A stretch of DNA of 64,000 nucleotides, taken from Litorimonas sp965205225. GTDB lineage: Bacteria; Pseudomonadota; Alphaproteobacteria; Caulobacterales; Maricaulaceae. The notes below the pieces were generated by a model. It did not search any database. It saw only the letters and a program-made list of their open reading frames with translations, and was not told the DNA's origin. Position numbers and translations under genes: made by a program. Location of the stretch: positions 1-64,000 of the forward strand of contig CBDBFZ010000002.1 of assembly GCA_965205225.1 (NCBI GenBank). The letters run 5' to 3'. Shown here one piece after another: positions 16,656 through 25,024 of the stretch; the first letter of the stretch is position 1, and each line of letters opens with the position of its first letter.

Positions 16656-17632
16656 AACGACATATACGACATATAACAGCCAGCATCATCGGCGCGAGCC
16701 TCCTGATCGCCTGTCAGGCTTATGGGGACGAGTTAGCACCTGAACAGCTCACTAACATGGCCGCATCCTCCGGCACTGATTATGCCGTCTACTTCCTCGG
16801 CGGGCAGTCCAATATGGAAGGCTATGGTTTCAACACGGACCTGCCGGATGCGTTGAAGACTTCGCAAGAGGCAGTCCGAATATTCGCCGGGCAGATGGTG
16901 GCTGATGGAGAGGATGGCGGCGGCATCGGCCTATGGGCGCCGATCGGACCGGGTTTCGGGAGTGGGTTCTGGACAGATGGCAGGATCAACCGTCTCTCGG
17001 ACCGCTTCGGCCCTGAACTGGCTTTTGCCGCTCGTTTGGCAGAGTTAGAGCCGGATAGGAAAATCGCCATTATCAAATATGCTCGTGGCGGCTCTTCACT
17101 TGAACTGGACGCGTCCGGCTACGGGACCTGGGCTCCTGAATATACTGAGGCCAATGGCCGAAACCAGTATGATAACGCTCTGACAGCGATCACTGAAGCG
17201 ATGTCGATCCGAGATATTGACGGCGACGGGTACGCTGACCGGTTGATCCCAGCCGGAATCGTCTGGATGCAGGGTGAAGCGGATGCCGCTCATGAGCCCG
17301 CCACGGCTGCAGCCTATGAGCATAATCTCGCCCGGATGATGGACCTGCTACGCGCCGCCCTGCGCGTCGATGATCTGCCGGTCTCAATCGGCATGATCAA
17401 AGATTCCGGCGATACTGAGGCAACCCGGGTGATGACCTATAGCCCCGAAGTTCAAGCGGCCCAAAAGTCTTTCGCCGGAATGGATGCCTGCGCTGACTTC
17501 GTCACCGAGTCGGAAGATTTCAGCTTTTTACCGGATGGTTGGCACTATCTCTCAGATGACTATCTGAGCTTAGGACGCGCCTTCGCTGATTCGATGATTA
17601 AATTACGCAAGCACTGCGGGCAGGCTCAATAG
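16652..17632 (+). CDS. SGNH/SASA-type acetylesterase lipoprotein with apparent ATA start
   Basis: The mature part (GGQSNMEGYGFNTDLPDAL, then VWMQGEADA and DGWHYLSD) matches the PF03629/CE6 carbohydrate acetylesterase family, with Ser in GQSNMEG and the Asp/His pair near the end. ATG 16757 would start without any export signal. The same frame extends upstream through a clear lipoprotein signal (IIGASLLIAC) to ATA 16652, which follows GGAG (16641-16644) at ideal spacing. It sits where an ATGA overlap with the preceding stop is expected (here ATAA). Either ATA is used, or ATG mutated to ATA and export was lost. The role is probably removal of acetyl groups from imported glycans in the periplasm. 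Confidence 0.7.
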   Translation: MKRHIRHITASIIGASLLIACQAYGDELAPEQLTNMAASSGTDYAVYFLGGQSNMEGYGFNTDLPDALKTSQEAVRIFAGQMVADGEDGGGIGLWAPIGPGFGSGFWTDGRINRLSDRFGPELAFAARLAELEPDRKIAIIKYARGGSSLELDASGYGTWAPEYTEANGRNQYDNALTAITEAMSIRDIDGDGYADRLIPAGIVWMQGEADAAHEPATAAAYEHNLARMMDLLRAALRVDDLPVSIGMIKDSGDTEATRVMTYSPEVQAAQKSFAGMDACADFVTESEDFSFLPDGWHYLSDDYLSLGRAFADSMIKLRKHCGQAQ

Positions 17633-17661
17633 CCTCTCCAACATTGTGGATGAGACAGGGC

Positions 17662-19047
17662 ATGAAGACAACTTTATTGACAGTCGCTGCAACGGTAATT
17701 TTAACCGCCTGTACGACGACAGACGTGACCACTCCGGCGTCCGACGGCATCACTCCGCAGCCCTATGTCAAACTCCAGCATCCCGACTGGAGCCGCGACG
17801 CTGTCATCTATGAAATCAATGTGCGGCAATATTCTGACGCCGGGACCTTCGATGTTGTGCGAGAGGATTTGCCGCGCCTGAAAGAGCTAGGCGTGGATAT
17901 TCTCTGGCTTATGCCCATCCATCCGATCGGAGAGACCCAGCGCAAAGGCACGCTGGGCAGCTATTATTCGGTGCGTGACTATTACGGTGTGAACCCGGAA
18001 TTCGGCACAAAAGACGATTTCAAACGCTTCGTCAACGACGCGCATTCACAAGGGTTCAAAGTTATTCTCGACTGGGTTGCCAACCATACGGCTTGGGACA
18101 ATGAACTCGCGACTAATCACCCCGATTGGTACGAAAAAGACTGGAAGGGGGACTTCCGCCCGACCCCGTGGTGGGACTGGTCGGACATTATCAATCTTGA
18201 TTTCTCCCGTGCTGAAGTCCGCCAGTATATGTCTGACGCCATGACCTATTGGGTCGAGGAAATGGATGTGGACGGCTTTCGCGCCGACGTAGCGGGTTAT
18301 GTTCCACTCGATTTCTGGGAGGGGCTCCGCGCCCGTCTCGACGGGGTCAAGCCGGTCTTCATGCTAGGTGAGTGGCAGACGCGCGATCTGCATAAACGCG
18401 CCTTTGATGCCACCTATGCGTGGGAGTGGAAGGAAGGTATACAGAACATCGCCCAGGGCAAGTCTGACACGAGCGCGCTATATGGATATTATTCCGCCAA
18501 TGAGTCCGCTTGGCCACGCGGCGCCATGCGTATGACCTATACCGACAATCACGACCAGAATAGCTGGGATGGTCTGCCGCAGGACATCTACGGCGAGACC
18601 TATGAAGCCGCTATCGTATTGCAGTTTACGGGCAAAGGTATTCCCTTGATCTATTCAGGCCAGGAATGCGCCAATCCGAACCGGCTTGAATTTTTTGAAA
18701 AAGACCCGATCGTCTGGAATTGCGATGATCCGCTCAATGCGCTGTTCCGCGATCTGGTTCAGCTCAAGACAGATAATCCGGTCCTTCATAATGGTGCGTG
18801 GGGCGCGACCACGACCAAGGTCGAAAACTCAAATGCGCAAAACGTCTTCAGCTTCATTCGAAGAGATGGCGATGGCAATGCTGTACTGGTCATTGCCAAC
18901 CTGTCAGACACGGCGCAAAGTTTTGCATTCACAGATGGTCTTCCGAAAGGCGACTATCGAACCTTCCGTACAAACGTTCCCGTCACTCTCGGTGATGAGG
19001 TGCAGAGTCTCCCGGCATGGGGCTGGGCGGTCTATGTTCGAAACTAG
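17662..19047 (+). CDS. Periplasmic GH13 alpha-amylase-type lipoprotein
   Basis: The 461-residue GH13 enzyme has a lipoprotein signal peptide (KTTLLTVAATVILTAC, Cys near 17). The barrel reads VIYEINVRQYSDAGTFDVV and VILDWVANHTAWDNELATNH. The nucleophile is in DGFRADVAGYV (about 207), the acid/base Glu in LGEWQT (about 236), and the Asp in DNHDQN (about 296). ATG 17662 begins the signal peptide; ATG 17644 adds six residues without support. It would cleave maltodextrins in the periplasm before import, alongside GH97. Its last codons overlap the next gene by 14 nt. Confidence 0.88.
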   Translation: MKTTLLTVAATVILTACTTTDVTTPASDGITPQPYVKLQHPDWSRDAVIYEINVRQYSDAGTFDVVREDLPRLKELGVDILWLMPIHPIGETQRKGTLGSYYSVRDYYGVNPEFGTKDDFKRFVNDAHSQGFKVILDWVANHTAWDNELATNHPDWYEKDWKGDFRPTPWWDWSDIINLDFSRAEVRQYMSDAMTYWVEEMDVDGFRADVAGYVPLDFWEGLRARLDGVKPVFMLGEWQTRDLHKRAFDATYAWEWKEGIQNIAQGKSDTSALYGYYSANESAWPRGAMRMTYTDNHDQNSWDGLPQDIYGETYEAAIVLQFTGKGIPLIYSGQECANPNRLEFFEKDPIVWNCDDPLNALFRDLVQLKTDNPVLHNGAWGATTTKVENSNAQNVFSFIRRDGDGNAVLVIANLSDTAQSFAFTDGLPKGDYRTFRTNVPVTLGDEVQSLPAWGWAVYVRN

Positions 19048-19690
19048 CCATGTCGGAAAGGTCCAGGAGCCGATCATCACCATTGATGACTTTCATCCGG
19101 ACTTCGACCAATTACGGGATCTCGCATGCCAGGTCGAATATTCTCGACTCGGCCCACATTATCCCGGTGTGCAAGCGTCGGTCGATCCCCAGCATCTGCA
19201 ACCTGTCAGTACACTGCTGACGCAGATATTCCAGACCGTGTTCGGCATCGAGGCCGGCGTATCCCTGACTCAATGCACCTATTCCATGGTCACCATACCA
19301 GACGCTGACCTCGCGCCGATCCAGACTTTGCCGCATGTGGACACAACCGATCCGGGACGCATTGCATTGCTGCACTATCTGTCCGGGGAAGAGACGGGCG
19401 GTACGGCGTTCTATCGTCATAGGGCGACGGGCACAGAGACAGTGAACGCCGCTAATCTGGCTGACTACACGGCCGTGATCCAGGCCGAAGGCCAGCCAGA
19501 GCCGGGCTATATGCGGGGCTCAGATAATCGGTTCGAGCAAATCGGCCATGTTACCGCCAAGCCTAACCGGGCGGTTCTCTACCGCTCGCAGTTGCTTCAT
19601 TCCGGTGTGATTCCAGAAACGCTTCCCTTCTCGTCTGATCCGAGAGATGCGCGTCTGACGCTCAATAGTTTCTTTCAGAGCAAGGATTGA
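19034..19690 (+). CDS. DUF6445-type protein, possible 2-oxoglutarate/Fe(II) oxygenase fold
   Basis: The 218-residue protein has an HxD pair (LPHVDTTDPGRIALLHYLSG, about 100) and a distal His (LLHSGVIPE, about 187), spaced as in the double-stranded beta-helix iron enzymes. Proteins of this DUF6445 type accompany TonB receptors and flavin halogenase-like genes in Caulobacterales and Xanthomonadales. Its own function is not established. ATG 19034 lies inside the end of the amylase gene (14-nt overlap), consistent with translational coupling. It is the last gene of the locus. Iron binding is inferred from the motif only. Confidence 0.7.
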   Translation: MFETSHVGKVQEPIITIDDFHPDFDQLRDLACQVEYSRLGPHYPGVQASVDPQHLQPVSTLLTQIFQTVFGIEAGVSLTQCTYSMVTIPDADLAPIQTLPHVDTTDPGRIALLHYLSGEETGGTAFYRHRATGTETVNAANLADYTAVIQAEGQPEPGYMRGSDNRFEQIGHVTAKPNRAVLYRSQLLHSGVIPETLPFSSDPRDARLTLNSFFQSKD

Positions 19691-20043
19691 TCCGCCGCTA
19701 GCTGTATTTTCCCAATAGATCGCACCGTCTTCTTAACCGTTGACCAGCGACAGAACATCCACGTCCAGATCATCGTCGAAATCTGCACAGACAATAGCGC
19801 GGCCCTGCTCAACATCTTCTATTTCGGCAGTGTCACCTTCATTGGAAAAGACACCTGTTCCGCCATTGACCAAAAGTCGGGACTGATCAGCGTCATAAGG
19901 CTAACTCGGCAACGATCCCGTATTATATTGACCCAACCATTGGTCTGATCAATGTCTAGATGACCATCAAGATCGAAATCAGCAAAGCAGGACGCTCAGC
20001 CCCATGATCAAGCTTCGGCGTTTGCCTCAGGCATATGAAACAT

Positions 20044-21378
20044 AGAGGCCTCTAAGAACCACATATTTTGTTGTGTGATCTGATTCGCCGGTTGTGGGAG
20101 GATTTTATGATGCACGCGCCTGGATTGTTTGACTTGTCGGATCATCTTGCTCGCTTATCGGCGACAGGTGATCCGCTTGAAGCGCTGGAGCGTCATGTGG
20201 ACTTTGAGGCTTTCCGAACTGTTCTGATGGAAGCCCTCGGTTATGGGGTTCGCGCCAAGGGCGGTCAACCACCCTATGATCCGGTCACGATGTTCAAGGT
20301 GCTTGTTCTGGCGTCGATGCACAATCTGAGTGATGAACGGATGGAATTTCTGATCCGGGATCGTTTAAGTTGACTGCGGTTTCTGGGGTTTGAGATCGGT
20401 GAACCGACCCCGGACCAAAAGACGATTTGGCTGTTGCGTGAAAAGCTGACCCAGGAAAAGCTGACCCAGTCTGGTGCTTTCAAATCTCTGTTTGCCGCTT
20501 TTGAAGAGCAACTCTGCAAGCGCGGCTACAAACCCACGGGAGGTCAGATCGTGGATGCCACTTTGGTGTCAGCGCCGCGCCAACGGATGAAGAAAGAAGA
20601 GAAAGAGCGGGTCAGGGCGGGTGAAAGCGCGTCCGCTATCTGGCGCGGGCGATCCTGCCAGGGCCGCACAGAAAGACACCGACGCACGAGCGGTGGTCAG
20701 CTATTCCAGGGCGCGAAAGACCGCAGAAGGGGAACAGGACGCAGGCCTTGTCGACATTTCCATCCCTCACTTTGGGTACAAGAACCATATCAGTATTGAC
20801 CGGAAATGGCGCTTTGTCCGGGGAGAGACCTGTACCCATGCGGCCCGCTATGATGGGCACGAGCTGGCATCGGTTCTGGATGCCACCAACAGCTCAAAGT
20901 CTGTTTGGGCGGATACAGCTTATCGCTCAGCCAGAAACGAAGCCTGGCTGAAAGCGCAGGGCTATCGTTCAAACATCCATCGAAAGAAGCCACGCGGCAA
21001 ACCGATGGCAAAGCACATTCGGCGCGGCAATGCGACCCGCTCCTCCATCCGTGCCTGTGTTGAACATGTCTTCGGATATGAGAAAGGGCCGATGGCGATC
21101 ACGATCCGCTCAATCGGCCAGGCGCTCAATCGGCCAGGGCCGCTGGCCGGATCACCATGGCCAAGCTAAGCTACAACTTCCGCCGCCTCGTTTTCCATGA
21201 GCGACGACAGCCCATAGCCTGATTCTGTTCAAAATCCGGATCCCCCCGCTTATGCGGGCCTAAATCATGCCAAAATACGCCTGTGGACACGCATTCGTCA
21301 CTCTATGAAGCCTGACCTGAGAGCCGACTATAAAATTCGCCTCTATACTGGCCCAAAACCCCGTTCTTCGAGGTGTCC
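20044..21378 (+). mobile_element. IS5-type element 1, copy 1 (1335 bp, ACAT target duplication)
   Basis: The ends are imperfect inverted repeats: left AGAGGCCTCTAAGAACC, and right (read inward) GGACACCTCGAAGAACG. A 4-bp direct repeat ACAT flanks the element (20040-20043 and 21379-21382). Other copies lie at 36720-37740, 42298-42440, 45734-47069 and 63428-64000. Copies 1 and 4 carry a tandem duplication (AAAAGCTGACCCAGG units) that copies 2 and 5 lack. Confidence 0.85.
20107..21169 (+). pseudogene. IS5-family transposase (element 1, copy 1), inactivated
   Basis: ATG 20107 starts MMHAPGLFDLSDHLARLSAT. The frame is cut by an in-frame TGA at 20371-20373, where sister copies have TGG (RLSWLRFLRF). 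It resumes, and a second phase change near 20620-20690 separates the DDE-domain half (GYKNHISIDRKWRFVRGET, VWADTAYRSARNEAWL, HIRRGNATRSSIRACVEHVF). The C-terminal DDE motifs are intact. The second frame break is shared with copy 4; the nonsense codon is private to this copy, which is therefore probably dead unless helped in trans. Confidence 0.8.
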
Positions 21379-22036
21379 ACATGGCTCCGGACATATTGCG
21401 ATAGAGGCGATTGCTGTTGATGAATGAGACAAACCAGCCTGGTTGACCATCCCTGGTAAAATCCCCGACATCCATTACCATACCGTTCGGGTCGTGCTAT
21501 TGGCAAACGTGCCATATCCCTGATTTTCAAATATGCGCGAGCTGTTGAAATCCGCGACCAGTAGAAGATCCCGATCGCCGTCCAGATCGGCATCCGCAAA
21601 ATTCGGGACAAAACTATAATCGCAATCTCGCCCGATCTTGCCGTCAACCGTCAGACCTAGACCGGCACTGATTCCGGCCGCTTCGCTCACAGCCGTAAAA
21701 CGGATAATCCCGCCTGCGCTTTCATTACGCCAGAGCGTTTTTGTCGCGCCCGGTGCAGACGCGAGCCGCGCCCCAATGCGCCATGGCGAGATCAAGATCA
21801 CTGTCGCCATCCATATCTGCAAATACGGGTCCAGAGAGTTTGGCATTGTTTGCGCCACCGCAGGCTGCGAGCGCCCCAGTCGAAAACAATATGGCTGACA
21901 CGAACAAGCTTGGCTTCATGACAATCTCCTTGGCAGAATTTGTACCGCATCCAAATCTATTCTGCGCAAGGAAAAGCGTGGCTTCAAGCGTTCCTCAAGA
22001 TGTATTGCAGTTATATGCGCTGGGCGAGAGCGAGCA

Positions 22037-22351
22037 CTAGAACAGGTCAGGCTTTAAGACCCTTACATCCGATACATTGACCACGCCGATGCGGCGGTCG
22101 AGCATGGTCAGGATTGTCTTAAGCGCGGGTTCAAGAACCCCTTTATCTGCAATACAAATCAGCACAACCATGTCAGTCGATTCGGAAATATCTGTACCGC
22201 GCGACCATCGGGTTTGACCGCCAAAGCCTGACATGGCTGGAACCACAGTCCAACCCGTCGCGCCCGCTTCGCGCAACAAATCTTCGGCGCGGCGCAGCGC
22301 CGGACTTTCAATGATGAGTTCGAGGCGGAGTTTTTTATTGTCGTCTATCAT
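22037..22351 (-). CDS. sbtB: SbtB-like PII-type regulator of bicarbonate transport
   Basis: The 104-residue PII-like protein has RRAEDLLREAGATGWTVVPA, a long T-loop-like segment (FGGQTRWSRGTDISESTD) and a C-terminal beta strand VGVVNVSDVRVL. SbtB proteins bind adenyl nucleotides and trimerise on the bicarbonate transporter SbtA to gate it. Here the gene follows sbtA by 4 bp (sbtA stop at 22358-22356, ATG at 22351), the standard order. This gene is intact although its partner is frameshifted. A general PII protein is the alternative, but the pairing with sbtA favours SbtB. Confidence 0.75.
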   Translation of the reverse strand: MIDDNKKLRLELIIESPALRRAEDLLREAGATGWTVVPAMSGFGGQTRWSRGTDISESTDMVVLICIADKGVLEPALKTILTMLDRRIGVVNVSDVRVLKPDLF

Positions 22352-22355
22352 GGCC

Positions 22356-23321
22356 TTACCCAGCTAGCATTGAGGCAGCTGCGATATAGAGCGGAATACC
22401 GAGCACGATGTTGAAGGGGTTACGCCCAAGGATAGCGTCAAATAGACTGACGGATCAGATTCTGGCAGCGCCAGACGCATCGCAGCGGGGACGGCAATAT
22501 AGGATGCGGACAGCACCATTAACAGCGCCATGTCGCCCGGCTGCAGCCCGATCAGTACGCCGCAGACGACCGCAATCATTGCTCCAATCAGCGGCATGTA
22601 AAGGCCGAACGCAATCGGGGCGACGCCCAATTTGCGCCAGCCGCGACGCAGGCCCCGGCCCGCATTCAAACCCATATCCAGCATGAACAGGCAGAGAATA
22701 CCCTGGAACGGCGCGGTGAAGAAAGGCGATAAACGCTTATAACCTTCACCCCCTGCAACGGCTCCGATAACCAGCGCGCCCAGCAGCACGACAATGGATG
22801 CATTCAGCAAAACTTCGCGTGCCAGCTCGCCCTTGTCGCGAGAGACTTCATCAGCTGCATTTTTTGCTGCCGTGCATGGCGAGCCAGAGCGCCGTAATGA
22901 TCGCCGGTGTTTCCATGATCGCGGCAACGGCAACGAGATAACCTGAACTCGGCACGCCTGCGATCCGCAGCGCTTCGATCGCAGCCACAAAGGTCACGAT
23001 CGAGATCGCCCCGTAATGCCCCGCCGTTGCGGCGGCGTTTTTCTTGGAGAGGCCACTCGTTACCCTCAGCGCCACGTAGGCAATGAAAGGCAAACCAAAT
23101 GACAGAATGATGGCCGCGCCGAAAACAGCAAAGACTTGTGCATCCAGAGCCGTTTTGGGCATCTCAACCCCGCCCTTCAGACCAATCGCCAACATCAGAT
23201 AGATGGCGAGTCCTTTGGCGAAGCTTTGCGGTACACTCATTGACGAACGCAGTATAGCGGCGAACAGACCTAGCACGAAAAACATTACAACCGGAGAGAG
23301 GAGTGGATTGAGGGCGCTTAT
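22356..23321 (-). pseudogene. sbtA: SbtA-type sodium-dependent bicarbonate transporter, frameshifted
   Basis: The first segment (LNPLLSPVVMFFVLGLFAAI, LAIYLMLAIGLKGGVEM, AAATAGHYGAISIVTFVAAI) and the second (DKGELAREVLLNASIVVLLG, LDMGLNAGRGLRRGWRKLGV, LSASYIAVPAAMRLALPESD) cover the ten-helix SbtA fold. The frame breaks at an A6 run (about 22860; A5 restores HGSKNAADEV). It breaks again at a C4 run (about 22400; C5 restores TPFNIVLGIPLYIAAASMLA, then G and stop). The start should lie at 23321, where ATA follows AGGAAG and overlaps the previous stop as ATAA; an ATG there would give a normal ATGA overlap. ATG 23285 is the next choice. It is either decayed or affected by homopolymer errors. Confidence 0.75.
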
Positions 23322-23708
23322 TCTTCTTCCTCAGGCAAAATGGCGGAGGCGTGTCGCAGTGTCATCAAATCACCGGGCCACCCACCAGAGCAATAATGTT
23401 CCCGTTCGTCAGGACATTATCGGACGTCGCAATCATGGTTTATTACCGCGTTCTATCAATATCACGACAACGTCCCCTAATCCCGCTAAATCGCCTATGG
23501 ATCGACCAATTTGGGCCTTAAGCTGCGGCAACTCAACCACAGGAACATGCAGGAAATGGTCATCGCTGACGAGCACATCATTCAGCTCGGTCTCTGATCT
23601 GGCTGACAGCCAGCACCGCTCAAAGCCTTCACCCTGGACGATCTCCGCCAAGTGTTCGGCGATGCGCATATCAAGGCCTGCCGACTTGGCTGAGGCGAGC
23701 AATACCAT
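23318..23708 (-). pseudogene. RCK/TrkA-C type regulatory domain, truncated antiporter relic
   Basis: The segment GRSIGDLAGLGDVVVILIER followed by SDNVLTNGNIIALVGGP is the classic TrkA-C (RCK C-terminal) domain of K+/H+ antiporters and potassium channels. The frame needs small shifts near 23440 and 23370 to reach the C-terminus MTLRHASAILPEEEE (TAA 23320-23318). The upstream part, with membrane or nucleotide-binding domains, is missing: the frame begins at an IS3 relic near 23708. Its end overlaps the sbtA start. It may have been the regulatory end of a cation/bicarbonate-related transporter. Confidence 0.55.
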
Positions 23709-23714
23709 CAGAGT

Positions 23715-24046
23715 ATGACATCATCAGCATTATCGTAATAATTTCCACACCGGCTCATACTGGCTTCCAGATTGTGATCCGCCAGGAACTCACGCCAATC
23801 ATGGCCGGTAAACTGTGAAGCTTGGTCAGAGTGAAGGATGACTTTGTCTGTCGGTTTGCGTCTCCAGACGGCTATCAGCAAAGCGTTCAAAGCGAGCAAT
23901 GTCTGCATCCGTGAATGCATCGACCAACCTACTACTTTGCGCGAATACAGGTTGATAACGGTCGCTAAATACAGCCAACTTTCATGCGTGCGGATATAGG
24001 TACAGAAAAAGCCACTGCGATCGTCTCATAGCGGCCCAATCAAAGA
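23715..24046 (-). pseudogene. IS3-family transposase fragment (rve domain)
   Basis: The minus strand encodes VILHSDQASQFTGHDWREFL then NLEASMSRCGNYYDNAD, the integrase core of IS150-like IS3 transposases with its HSDxGxQ and NCYDNA motifs. Upstream codons to about 24046 continue the same protein in a broken frame (YLYPHAHESWLYLATVINLY-like). Both ends of the element are missing. The insertion probably removed the 5' part of the antiporter relic next to it. Confidence 0.75.
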
Positions 24047-24058
24047 GATATGACAGCT

Positions 24059-24481
24059 TTACAGCTTGGCGTTCTGGCGGGCGAGTAGATCCCGAATTTC
24101 GGCCAGAAGCACTTCATTGGCGGGCGGTGCAGAGGGCGTTGCTTCTTCTTTCTTCTTGGCCTTGTTCATAGCCTTGATGATCAGGAACATGACAAAGGCA
24201 ACGATGATAAAGGAGATCAGAGAGGTCAGGAACTGGCCCCAGTTAATGATCCATCCGGCATCGATCACGGTTCCGTCCGCGCCCGTGACGGGCTCACGGA
24301 GTACCATTTTCCATTCCGACAGATCAATCCCGCCCATGACTGGTTGGATGGCCGGCATGAACACACCATCGATAAAGTCCTTCACCATAGTCGCAAAGGC
24401 CGAACCCATGACGAACCCGACCGCCATATCGATCAGATTGCCTTTCATGGCAAAATCTTTGAATTCCGAAATCATCGCCAT
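24059..24481 (-). CDS. mscL: Large-conductance mechanosensitive channel MscL
   Basis: The 140-residue protein has the MscL signature SEFKDFAMKGNLIDMAVGFV at the N-terminus and TM1 with the GxA pore lining (VGFVMGSAFATMVKDFIDGV). A periplasmic loop and TM2 (FLTSLISFIIVAFVMFLIIK) lead to the conserved C-terminal helix (EVLLAEIRDLLARQ). It forms a pentameric inner-membrane pore that releases solutes on hypo-osmotic shock. ATG 24481 (MAMISEF) fits family length; the frame is open for ten codons more. It stands alone, between the IS3 relic and ihfB. Confidence 0.93.
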   Translation of the reverse strand: MAMISEFKDFAMKGNLIDMAVGFVMGSAFATMVKDFIDGVFMPAIQPVMGGIDLSEWKMVLREPVTGADGTVIDAGWIINWGQFLTSLISFIIVAFVMFLIIKAMNKAKKKEEATPSAPPANEVLLAEIRDLLARQNAKL

Positions 24482-24611
24482 CGGATTATCCCCTTCTCGC
24501 CGCGCCAACATGGCGCAGGCCGATGGGCGATAATAATCGAAGACTGCCTGAATGGAAGATTAATCTGGATCCTGCGGCTATGCGCCCATCAAATCGCACA
24601 GACTTGCGAGG

Positions 24612-24896
24612 CTAGTTATGAAAATCGATCTTCCCGCGCAGATTCTTGCCTGTTCTGAAGAACGGCACATGTTTTTCCGGCACGGCCACCGGTTCACCTG
24701 TGCGGGGATTGCGCCCAGGGCGCGCCTTGCGGTGGCGAACAGAGAAGGCCCCGAAGCCACGAAGTTCAACCCGCGCACCACGTTCAAGTGTCTGCGTGAT
24801 AGATTCGAGCACGACGGCAACCACACGTTCCATATCCCGCCGGGTCAGGTGAGGATTTTCTTCATGAAGCTTATCGATCAGCTCGGAGCGCAGCAT
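24612..24896 (-). CDS. ihfB: Integration host factor beta subunit
   Basis: The 94-residue HU/IHF-fold protein begins MLRSELIDKLHEENPHLTRR. It has the DNA-intercalating arm signature GFGAFSVRHRKARPGRNPRT with its proline (GRNPRTGEPV). IHF is a heterodimer that bends DNA sharply in replication, recombination and transcription. It lies downstream of rpsA on the same strand, the usual cmk-rpsA-ihfB order of proteobacteria. A terminator after rpsA separates the two, so it has its own promoter in the 24897-24953 gap. Start ATG 24896; a longer frame upstream is not supported. Confidence 0.93.
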   Translation of the reverse strand: MLRSELIDKLHEENPHLTRRDMERVVAVVLESITQTLERGARVELRGFGAFSVRHRKARPGRNPRTGEPVAVPEKHVPFFRTGKNLRGKIDFHN

Positions 24897-24953
24897 GGTG
24901 TGTGTTAACAGCCTCAAGGTGCAACCCGTCAAGAACTATCCACGATCGGACAT

Positions 24954-24987
24954 AAAAAACCCTCGCCCGAACATTCCGGACGAGGGC
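24954..24987 (-). terminator. Rho-independent terminator after rpsA
   Basis: On the minus strand a stem built from CCCTCGTCCGGA and its partner TCGGGCGAGGG around a short loop is followed by a run of six T. It is located 38 bp after the rpsA stop. Confidence 0.85.
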
Positions 24988-25024
24988 AATTCAATAAATC
25001 GGGGCGATTGTCCCGATATGGAGC

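Larger units (their letters stand above)
19733..21919 (-). pseudogene. FG-GAP/VCBS-repeat lipoprotein gene, split by an IS5-type element
   Basis: The 5' part starts at ATG 21919 with a lipoprotein signal (FSTGALAACGG) and repeated Asp-rich Ca-binding units (DMDGDSDLDLAMAHW, DADLDGDRDLLLVADF). It carries frameshifts near 21770 and 21480. The 3' part resumes beyond the inserted element at 20043 with DFDLDGHLDID and ends ADFDDDLDVDVLSLVNG at TAA 19735-19733, again with a frame change. The element is flanked by a direct repeat ACAT (20040-20043 and 21379-21382). FG-GAP proteins are secreted beta-propellers of varied binding roles. It lies tail to tail with the DUF6445 gene and may have belonged to the glucan locus. 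Confidence 0.75.
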
